A stretch of DNA of 64,000 nucleotides from Diphasiastrum complanatum. Its lineage: Eukaryota > Streptophyta > Lycopodiopsida > Lycopodiales > Lycopodiaceae. Location: assembly GCA_029204225.1 (NCBI GenBank), contig CM055095.1, positions 68,506,361-68,570,360 on the forward strand, written 5' to 3'. The notes under the pieces were generated by a model, which was not told the DNA's origin, did not search any database, and saw only the letters and a list, made by a program, of their open reading frames with translations. Every line of letters begins with the position of its first letter. The stretch's first letter is position 1. The translations under genes and the position numbers were made by a program. Below are positions 1 to 11,903 of the stretch, piece after piece.

Positions 1-3000
1 TATGTGTAGTTTCTAGGAACTCTTTCACCAATCTCATGCCATATCTAGGTGCAAAAAGGTCAATCTATACTGCTAATGATGTAGAGTGTAGGATTGAAGG
101 AATAGGTAGCATTTTATTGCATGCATCATCATCAAAATCTTTTTGCTTACATGATGTACTGTATGTACCTAGATTGACTAAGAATCTCATTAGTGTAGGA
201 TAGTTGTTTGATAGTGGATTGGATGTCAAAGTTTTCAAGTTGACCAAGTGTATAATCTCAGAGAAAATGAAATTATTGCTAGAGGATCTAGAATTGGTAA
301 GTTGTACAAACTAGATTCTAGGGAGAGTGCTAACATTTCAGATAATGCTTATGAGACCAAGGTTCTACAGGAGGATCTGTGGCACAAGAGATGGGGTAAT
401 CCCAATTTCAAAGCCATGCAATCTATGGTCAAAAAAGGAAAAGTTGTTGGTCTACCAAAGACACTGTCAAAGGAGCTTCTACCTTGTGAAGCTTGTGTGC
501 TGGCAAAGTCACACAGAAGCCTTTTCCTAGATCAAGTATCAAGACAAAGCAACCATTTGAACTTGTACACTCTGATGTTCATTCTCATCAACTAAGAGCA
601 AAGAGGAGCCAACTGCTTTGTCTCTTTTGTAGATGATTATACAAGACATTATTGGATCTATATGCTGTCTTCAAAAGCCATGGTTTATGATGTGTAAACA
701 CTTTTAAAGCTTATGTAGAGAAGCAGTTTCCTTTCAAGAAAAAAGCTTTAAGAAGTGATAGTGGAGGAGAATACACTTCCAATAAGTTTAAAGACTTTTG
801 TGAGAGAGAGGGTATTCAAAGAGAGTTTTCTTGTTCATATACTCCTCAGCAAAAATGGAGTTGCTGAGAGAAAGAATAGAACTTTGTGTGAATGTGCAAA
901 AGCCATTAGGCTAGAAGCTTCTCTGCCTAAAGAATTTTGGGGAGAGGCAGTTGCATGTGCAAACTATCTTCGTAATGGGCTTCCAAATCTTGCAATAGGA
1001 GGAAAGACACCATTTGAGATGTTGTATAACAAAAAGCCTAAGGTAGATCATCTTCGGATTTTTGGTTGTGTACGATTTGTGCATGTGCCTCTAGAAACTA
1101 GGAAGAAGGAAGATCCTAGTGTAGTAAAAGAAATTTTTGTAGGATATGCATCCATGAAAAAAGCATACAAGATTTATTTGCCTTCTACTGACAAAAATGT
1201 TGTTAGTAGAGATGTGATCTTCCATGAAGATCAGAAATTTAACTTGGATGATGCACAGATCAGGAGACTCATGCAAGATCAATCATCAATCTTGATGTTG
1301 TTCAAGAAGAGGTGAGGCCAAGGCTTGAGGAGGAGCAAATTCAAGCTACCACACCCATAAGATCTACACGAGCAAGATCTGAGCCAAGGAGGCTCACATA
1401 TGACGAAGAAGGAAGGCAAGTGGAAGGTGAAACTTCCTATCATGCACTTTTTATATCAAATGAAGAGCCTAAGGATGTCCAAGAAGCTTTTCAATCCAAG
1501 GAGTGGGTTGAAGCAATGACCCAAGAATTTGAAGCCTTGATGTCAAATAACACATGGGAGCTTGTGGAGCCACCAAACAACATGCATGTGATCGGATGTA
1601 AGTGGGTATTCAGAATCAAGTATAATCATGATGGATCTATCCATAAGTATGAAGCAAGACTTTGTGCCAAAGGCTACTCACAGATTAAAGGTCTTGACTA
1701 TGAAGATACCTTTGCACCAGTTGCAAAGATGGTAACAATTCAAATACTCATCTCTCTTGCATGTTTTCACAAATGGAGTATGTTTCAGCTTGATGTTTCT
1801 AATGCATTTCTCAATGGTTACCTTGAGGAGGAGATTTATATGCAACAGCCTCCGGGTTTTGTGAAGGAAGGTGATGAATCAAAAGTTTGTCTTTTGTTCA
1901 AAAGTCTGTATGGACTGAAACAGGCACCAAGGTCTTGGTATGCAAGGCTCCATTCCTATCTCATATCACTCGGATTTTGTGTTTGTGAATATGACCCTTC
2001 TCTGTATTATAAGCTTGTAGATAACTTTGTAATTATTCTTCTCATCTATGTAGATGATATTATTCTTTGTGGAAACAATGAGAAGTTAGTTGAGGCAACT
2101 AAGCATGCACTTGGTACTGAGTTTAAGATGCAGGACTTAGGAGTTTTTCACTATATTCTAGCCTTGAAATAGATTTTTGGAAAGGTCATGCATTTATAAG
2201 CCAAAGTAGATATGGACTTTCCATGCTCATGAAATTTCATATGGAGAACTATAAAGGCATAGATACACCTATGGAGCACACTGTAAAAGTTCCTAATAAA
2301 GATGATGAAAAATCCTTTGAGGACATCACTCTTTATAAGCGTCTTATTGGCTCACTTATTTGGTAATAGTGACTAGGCCTGATCTAAGCTTTTGTGTTCA
2401 TAAACTAAGTCAACACATGCAGGATCCAAAGTTATATCATTGGAAGTTGGCTAAAAGAGTCTTGAGGTATATATCTTCTACCTTGGATTATGGACTATTC
2501 TATGAAGGAGAAGATCTGACTTTGATTGCTTTTTCAGATTCAGATTTTGCAGGAGACAGGTTGGATAGGAAATCCACAAGTGCTTACACTATATTTCTTG
2601 GAGGAAATTTGATTTCTTGGCTATCAAAGAAGCAGGCAACTATTTCCTTATCATCTTTTGAAGCTGAATACAAATCTCTTACAACCACAACAAAGGAGGT
2701 TTTATGGATCAAAAGGCTACTTTTGGAGCTAAAGTGTTATGTAGATGAAGATTTACCAATTATCAAGAATGATAACATTTATGCTCAGGCTCTTGCAAAT
2801 AATCTAGTCTTTCATGCAAGAAGCAAGCATATTGAAGTGGCTCATCATTTTGTAAGAGAAAAAGTCATTGGGAGAGAGATCTCATTGGAGCATGTTTCAT
2901 CTTCAGATTGTGTTGCAGATCTTCTCACCAAGCCTCTACTCGAGAATGTATTTATGAAGATGAGGTCAAACCTTGGCCTAATTTCGAAGTCTATGTTGAT

Positions 3001-3010
3001 AGGAACATAA
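1..3010 (+). pseudogene. copia-A pol polyprotein (PR-INT-RT-RNaseH), broken
   Basis: Bases 1-240 encode the end of the protease region (LHDVLYVPRLTKNLIS), with a stop at about 201. GAG-pre-integrase at 248-540 has DLWHKRWGNPN and CEACVLAKSH. The integrase runs from about 600 to 1290 with all three acidic positions visible: FVDDYTRHYW, LRSDSGGEY and VAERKNRTL. The reverse transcriptase (about 1500-2170) has GCKWVFRIKY, QLDVSNAFLNG, YGLKQAPRSWY and the catalytic LLIYVDDII. RNase H (to 3010) has SDSDFAGDR, SSFEAEYKS, SKHIEVAHHFVREKV and ADLLTKPL. The frame is lost at least at about 600-750, at 848-853 (one extra A in a run), at about 2165 and at about 2360. It could not make a functional polyprotein without multiple recodings, so I call it inactive. 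Confidence 0.9.
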
Positions 3011-3024
3011 ATTTTCAGGAGGAG

Positions 3025-3612
3025 TGTGAAGATTATTAAAATATTATCTTCCTATCTTGAGTTTGGGGTCATGTCCATGGTGATTTCCACTAAAATTCAT
3101 GTTGTAAATAAAAGGAGTGTGAATTGAGCACATATCCTTCTAGTGTAGCTCGGATTTGAGTTAGGTAGGTTCAATTATAATGTCATGAAGATGTTTAGAT
3201 AGCGTGCAAAGTTTTACTGTATGCATGGCAATCAGTACATGCAACATGCAAAGTAGTTTCTGTGATCTACACATGTCTAGGCAGTTTTATGAGTTGACAT
3301 GCAATACATGCAACATACATGCATGTTGTTACACATGTGGATCTCTGGTAGGTGAATTAGTTCAGTTAATGGACTTTCCATGCAACTCCCATGTAGCAAT
3401 TCGAGTCTCTCTCATGTAGGGAAAGCTGGGCATGTTTTGCCATTTTGTGAATATTGAGATTTTGGTGTTTTGGAATTAGAATGCTTAGAATTATTTTTGA
3501 CATTCCTTTCTCATAGTGAAGAGTTAGATTTTTTCATCGAATGTATGCCATTGTGCTCTTGCCTTAGATTTTTCAAGCATATTGTTCTTTGATCAATCTT
3601 GTGCAATCACAA
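3025..3612 (+). repeat. putative 3' LTR of copia-A
   Basis: The sequence after the polypurine tract starts TGTGAAGATT and is non-coding, with repeated ATGCATG/ACATGCAA words between 3220 and 3330. ATCACAACA at about 3612 would fit an LTR end. Both boundaries are inferred. Confidence 0.45.
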
Positions 3613-3968
3613 CACCTCAGTAAGATCCTGTAGGGTGTGTGGTGAAGTTCACACGTGCTAAAAACTTCACAAGTCCAATATTTGAATTGAAAGAAAATTT
3701 GTGAATGCACATAAAATTTAATGTAATACCATGAATCGAACCAATAGCAAAGATATCTCACCTAAACATTCCCCATGTCCAGGAAAGTCGTGCATCATCG
3801 TCCACATCAAAATCTCCTTTATCACAAAATCTCTTTGTCTCAGTGGATATATCGCTCACTTGAACTCCTTGTCATAGAATCTTTAGCTCATCTATCATGG
3901 GAGCCATATTTTTTGTCTTGTATTTTCCTAGGATAAGAAAGACAAGCATTAGATGCCCTTCTTGATAC
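3613..3968. other. unassigned spacer
   Basis: No coding or repeat feature is recognisable between the presumed LTR end of copia-A and the Tnp2 fragment. Confidence 0.5.
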
Positions 3969-4500
3969 TTAGCCAAGGGGGGGTGTTGTAAGTAACAAGG
4001 ACAACCGGCCAAGTGGACCATGATGTGGAGCGCAAACCAAATGGATCACACCATCCATCGCCAACCCCAAATGCAAATGGTGAGGCTCATCCCTAAACTC
4101 ATACCAAGTAGCATACACGTGCTTCCATGCTGTAGAATCGGCAGGGATCCTCATAGTATCATCTAATGAACAATTGCTCGAATGCCATGTCATTAGCTCT
4201 GTGATGGAGCTACACTTAAACATGTGGCATATCCTGGGTATGATGGAAAAATGTCTTACCACCTTGGCGAGTATGGTCACTCCTTGTAAATCTTGCCTGT
4301 AGCGGTGTTCCCCACAGTGTGGACACGTGCTTGCCTCCTCAAACTCATCTCGATATAAGATGCAATCATGGGACATGCATGAATACTCTTGTAATCTATG
4401 TCGACCGCAGATAGCATTTTCTTGGCTTCTTGTCAAGACGCCACCATGGTGTTATTTGGAGTCAACATTTTTTTTAGCAGACTGCGACAAAATATATATC
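3969..4500 (-). pseudogene. CACTA transposase Tnp2 fragment (Transposase_21 type)
   Basis: The minus strand encodes a stretch typical of plant En/Spm Tnp2 proteins: CILYRDEFEEASTCPHCGEH, IPRICHMFKCSSI, MRIPADSTAWKH and a degenerate form of the RLGLATDG motif (HLGLAMDG). The reading frame starting at 4436 lacks the upstream part. That part (AKKMLSAVDIDYKSIHACP, about 4372-4436) is in another frame, so one base has been lost near 4370. Only about 180 of the usual several hundred residues remain and no terminal inverted repeats are visible, so this is a relic. It covers the Tnp2 region that is missing from the CACTA element at 19759-26908. Confidence 0.85.
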
Positions 4501-4625
4501 TATGTAGTTAGTTATATATAGTTTCTCACAACGCATGAAAAAATAAAATGAGATGTGATCAGTTTGTCTATAACACACAAGAAGCTCACAAGCTTGCCCA
4601 AACAACTCAATGACGCTCACATCCA

Positions 4626-6093
4626 TGGTCTATGGCAATGGGTAGAACCAATTGAGGAGAAGCCAGTAGCTACTCCTAGCAAAGAACTTCAAGAATGGAG
4701 TTTAAAAAATGACAAAGCTATAGCAATTATTGCGTCTTCAGTGCATGACAATATAATGTTAGATCTTACATCAATTTCAAACGCAAAGGATTTATGGGAA
4801 GAATTGCAAACCAAGAATGAGACTTGATCTTATAATCTAAACATGTTCTTGGAAGACCAATTAACTTACCTACAGTGGGACGGCAAAGACTTGAACACGT
4901 TCATGCGAAAGATTAAAGATCTGTTTATTTCCTTGCAAAATTATGGTGCAGAAAATACAATTTTTAAGGAAAAACAGCTTAGTTATTTTCTTCGAGCACT
5001 ACCCAAGTCATTTCACACAACAAGAACCTTATTGACGAAAGATGCGACAATGACACTTCAAAAGGCAATAGACGGAGTTAAGGAGGAAGTAGAAGCTCGT
5101 GAACGCTATGACGACAATGATGATTCCAAAAATGCTCTATTTGCTCATAAGAATAAATCTTCTAAGAAGTCTAAGTTTAAGAGGGAGTCATCTAATGAGT
5201 CTAAGACTAATGAACAACAATCTAGAGAACAACAAAAGAATTCTGGTGATAAGAAGATCTGCAATAGGTGCACACAGAAGAAAAGTGTTGCTTAAATCCA
5301 AAGATTGAATGCATCCATTGTCATGAACGAGATCATGCAACACTAGACTGTTATCAGAATCCCAAAAACAAAAAGAAGCAGAATCGAAGCGAACCTTCAA
5401 ATTCAAACTATGTCAAAGACAAAGCAGAATGCTCCAGAGCAACAGAAGACAGGGCAACACGGAACTCAGCAGCTTATGTTAGTGCTGATCTATGTTGTTC
5501 ATCTAATTCAATTCAAGAAGTAGTACTTGATTTGGGAGCCACCTCACATTTTGTTTCCTCGAAACAAATTTTGTCTGAGTACAAGAAGACGAACTATTCG
5601 AGATTCATTATACTTGGAGACGGTTCTAAACACGTGGGTGATGGAACTGGTGTATTGTGGCTAGACACAAATCAGGGTGACAAGAAACTGGAGGAAGTTC
5701 TCTATGTCCCTACTCTTGATAAAGATCTTCTATCTGTAGCTAAGATAGTCGATGCAGGCATGTCAGTAACCTTCATGAAGGCCTCTTGTAAACTGTTTGA
5801 GAAAGATTCTGATAACCTAGTTGCTAAAGGCAACAGAGAAGGAAATTTATATCACCTGAACATTCAAACAAGAATCAAACAAGTCAATCAAACTCAGGAA
5901 TCGACATATGTACTGTGGCACAAGAGGCTATGTCACATGAATATGGAAGCCTTGTACCAAGCCAACAAAAGTCGGAGAATTCAAGGAGTCGAAATCAAAA
6001 GTAAAGATATTTGAACTACCTACGAATCCTGTCCTAAAGGCAAGATGACTAGAACACCTTTCAGTAAGGATGTTTATAAACCAACTAAGGTAC
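4626..6093 (+). pseudogene. copia-B fragment: gag, protease, GAG-pre-integrase
   Basis: The sequence is a close relative of copia-C (49274-55264): the two align from GGTCTATGGCAATGGGTAGA (4626; 50450 in copia-C) up to the break at 6093. It encodes the copia gag (LWQWVEPIEEKPVATPSKEL; FLEDQLTYLQWDGKDLNTFM), a basic region, a CCHC zinc knuckle (CIHCHERDHATLDC), the protease and a GAG-pre-integrase (YVLWHKRLCHMN). A stop at about 4826 and a frameshift near 5290 break gag. The protease signature is VLDLGATSHF, so the Ser of the D-S/T-G triad is Leu. The fragment starts and ends abruptly and has no LTR. Confidence 0.88.
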
Positions 6094-6683
6094 TTGTGGA
6101 CAATTGATGGATAATAAACTAGATGTACATTTCAAGAGTGGAGTTTGTTCCATCTTGAAAAATGATAAGTGCATAGCTAGTGGAATTAAGCAAGGAAGAC
6201 TTTTTAAATTGGATGATATTGTGGCCATTTATAGTCTGAACATGGTTAGGGAGGAGATGACACAAGTGGAGTTATGGCATAAAAGATTAGGCCACCCTAA
6301 TATTCAAGCAATGGAATCCATGGTCTCCAAGGAGCTTGCTCTCGGACTCCCCAAATCATTCTCAAGATGTGGCAAGATATGTGAGGCTTGTGGACTTTCA
6401 AAGACTCACAAGACATCCTACAAGAGATCCTTGACTAGATCTACTCTTCTTTAGACCTTATTCACATGCTAGTGGAGGTGCCTTGATGTATGTGACTTTC
6501 ATAGATGACTGTACTAGATTTACTTGGATAGATATATTGCCAAAGAAGAGCCTTGTATATGAAGCTTTTGTTAAGTTTAAATCTCTTTTTGAGAAGCAAC
6601 TTAGTTTTAACATCAAAGTACTAAGATGTGATTATGGAGGAGAATATATCTCCAATAGAATGAGATTTTTGTGAGAGTAATGG
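6094..6683 (+). pseudogene. copia fragment of the copia-A family (GAG-pre-integrase and integrase start)
   Basis: The encoded sequence changes at 6093/6094 from the copia-B family to one like copia-A: VELWHKRLGHPNIQAMESMV, CEACGLSKTHK, then an integrase start VTFIDDCTRFTWIDILPKKS and a second motif LRCDYGGEYIS (Asp retained). Homology ends at about 6683, inside the integrase. Stops occur at about 6454 and 6675. Part of the zinc-binding domain, gag and everything after the second Asp are missing. Confidence 0.85.
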
Positions 6684-7152
<469 letters not shown>

Positions 7153-7251
7153 AAGCTTGACAAATAGAAAGAAACAAAAAGAGCTTGAGAAAAAGAGAGA
7201 GCTTAAGAGAGATAAGTAGAGAAAAAGATAAAGCTGGAAAGAAAGTTTTAA

Positions 7252-9237
<1,986 letters not shown>

Positions 9238-9897
9238 ATGCAAATCACTAGGAATGCAGAAAACATATTCATCTTATCATCAAAACAAATACAGTTCCGA
9301 ATAAGCCTTAATCCACCTCATTGCCAGCTCAAAATAATTTCATCTTACACATTGCATTCACTTGAAGGGGTTTTGCATAATTCATATCCAAAATTACTAG
9401 TAAGAACACTAGATTGCACCTGCATTATCCATCTGTCCACAGAGATACAACTATTGCTGCTTTCAATCGGATTATATCTTTCCCAGAGTACAAACACCTC
9501 AGCATTTTTTAAAAAGCTGATTAGTGATGCTGTTAGTGAGCTTGGTTCATTACCTTTCAATTATCCAGCTTATGTAGAAGTTGATGGCTTTCAAAATCTA
9601 AACCATCTCAACATCATAGGTATGAATAATAATAAATCCTCCAATCAAACTATGAGTTCTCCCAAAGTCGGCGGACTACTCCCCAAAGTCGGCGGACTAC
9701 TCCGGCAACAGTCACAGAGGACCAAACTAGAGAAGACTATGCACCTTTTGAGCATTGAGCAGGAGTTAGAAAGGCTGCAACTTCGTTCATGTCAGTTCAA
9801 TAAGACCACGCACCCAAAGCCTTATACACTCCAAATTATACTGCTACAAGAAAAAAAAGACTATTATTCAAAAAATACAGTTTTGCCACCTCAATAA
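9238..9897 (+). CDS. hypothetical 219-codon ORF
   Basis: An ATG-started frame of 219 codons in otherwise AT-rich non-coding sequence, about 1 kb beyond the 3' end of the auxin-receptor gene and convergent with it. I recognise no domain. Residues 141-154 read PKVGGLLPKVGGLL, produced by a perfect 21-bp tandem duplication at 9661-9702. The remainder is rich in Leu, Ser, Gln and Asn, with no signal peptide and no clear coiled coil. No upstream promoter or splice sites could be assigned. It may be a chance frame, an exon of an unknown gene or transposon debris. Confidence 0.2.
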   Translation: MQITRNAENIFILSSKQIQFRISLNPPHCQLKIISSYTLHSLEGVLHNSYPKLLVRTLDCTCIIHLSTEIQLLLLSIGLYLSQSTNTSAFFKKLISDAVSELGSLPFNYPAYVEVDGFQNLNHLNIIGMNNNKSSNQTMSSPKVGGLLPKVGGLLRQQSQRTKLEKTMHLLSIEQELERLQLRSCQFNKTTHPKPYTLQIILLQEKKDYYSKNTVLPPQ

Positions 9898-10930
9898 CAG
9901 GAGAATAGCCAAAAAACAATGCAATGAAGATTCAAGTCATGGAGAAAATTCTCCAAGGCAAGAAAACAATCAGCGAAGTGCATTATAGAAGTTCACAAAG
10001 CCATTGCCAACAATAGTGGACAAGTCATAAATTGACAAATTGTCCTCATTCTAATTTTAAACTTCAACCACCAGCTTCACCCAAAAGTATCGAAGATCCT
10101 TGGGAGAAGCATTGTCATATACAATCACATACAAATTGCAAGTATGTACAAGGTTTGAGCTTTGCAACTAATTATGTGCACGGAAAACCAGATCACTGAT
10201 GGGACTACCCAGGTTGCCTTGAATTTCTTGAGAGAATGGCATTTTGAGATGATGCCAACATGTCGACAAGCTACAGAATGAGACTTTTAACATCCAAAGT
10301 ACTATCAGGGCAGCTCTGCATTGTGAAAAAATGGCTCCAAACAAGCACAACCCCAAAAGCATAAATTCTGATTTCTTGTTCTTGTTTTAGACCTCACCAT
10401 GAATATGCTCAATCATGAGCTGTTCCAAAAAGTTGAACAACTTTGATTGCATTTGAAGTTATCCTAAATATAAGCCACAAACATCAAAGTTAGTGAAATG
10501 ACCCAAGGGCCACATCTCAGGTTTACCAATGTTTGTGAAATAAGTGAGACTTGAATTCGAATAGAACTGTTATAGCATAAAGTGCTTTGAACTTAAATAT
10601 AACTTGATTATAACATGAAGGATTCCATTCCAGATAGAATTCTTGGTTTCATAGCTGTTCCTCTAGACTGTCAAGGATCAGCAGTTACCTCACTTAAACA
10701 ACAGACTTTGGCTTAAAGTACCTGTTGCCCATAAGGAGTTACCAGTGCAACTGATACTATAAAAACTATAACTGGGAAGGAGATGCTGAGAAACGTCCCA
10801 AATCTCAGACATGGAAGATAGGACCTCAGCAAAGATAAACTACCAATACTAACAACCTTAACAATATATTTGAAAGCAACTAACTCCCCCATAATTTGTC
10901 ATGTTTAGGCCTAATAATACTCCCAAATTT
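9898..10930. other. 3' flank of the AFB gene
   Basis: AT-rich, no coding signal seen. The part nearest 10930 should be the 3' untranslated region of the minus-strand receptor gene. No single poly(A) signal stands out. Confidence 0.4.
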
Positions 10931-11848
10931 CTATAAAGTTACAACAAAGTAAGGTGCATCATTGCGTGGTCCATCTATGGAACGATACACATATAGCTTC
11001 TCTACATAATCTCCAGTACCCATGTTTTCTTTCATGACCTCAACGTTCAATCTTGGCATTTTTTTAGCAAGCCACATGCATCCGTTGATGCTAAGATTAC
11101 ATGATGACATCCATAATAAACGCATGCTTTCATACTTATGAAAACCTGACAGTAAAGCAGCATCTCCAAAAGGACAGTCTCGTATCTCTAGTTTACGAAG
11201 GTTAGTACACCCCCTAAGAACATATTCCATTCCGCGATCACTGTCTCCAGCAAAAGCTACAGATAACGTTTCCAATCTCTTTCCATACTTTCCAATGTAT
11301 TCAAATGCTTTATCTGTAAGCAAACCAGATACAGATAAGCGCTTTAGCCGCTTGCAATTCTTTGCTATGGCTCCAAATGCTTCATCCAAGGGCTCTTTAG
11401 TCACATGATCTGGCTCCTTCGGAGTGATTATACACAGCCGGAAGCGTGTTATCTTCTGACAATTCCTTGACATGGTGATAATGGCTGCATTAGTCATTTG
11501 ACGACAAAAGTACAAAATAGATGACAGATTTGGACAACCTTCTGCAATAGCAATCAACCCTCGTTCTGTAACATATCCACGGCCAAGCGGATCAACAGGA
11601 AACACACGCAACTCTTGCAAGTCTTTGCAAGTTGCAGCAACAGCTTGTAAACCCCTGTCTTCCACAAAGTCTCGCACCTGCATAACCAAAAATTCAAGAT
11701 TGGCACGTCAAAATAGAATTTAAAAACTACAGAGGTTCCTGCTAAACTTTTAGCATGCATATAATACGAATGGACACAAAGCAAGCACAAATTATCATTA
11801 ACTTACAAAAGCGATAGAGAAAAAACAACTAAGTTGAATTTTCACACA

Positions 11849-11903
<55 letters not shown>

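Larger units (their letters stand above)
1..3612 (+). mobile_element. Ty1/copia retrotransposon copia-A, 5' end outside window
   Basis: The order protease, GAG-pre-integrase, integrase, reverse transcriptase, RNase H defines a Ty1/copia element. The window opens inside the protease, so the 5' LTR, primer-binding site and gag lie upstream of base 1. A purine-rich tract (AGGAGGAGTG, about 3017-3026) follows the pol stop and probably primes plus-strand synthesis. The 3' LTR would start just after it. The LTR end at about 3612 is a guess from a TG...ACA boundary, because no second LTR copy is available for comparison. Confidence 0.85.

Noticed and set aside
3204..3761. Small frames after copia-A.
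   Set aside because: They fall in probable LTR and spacer DNA and show no domain.
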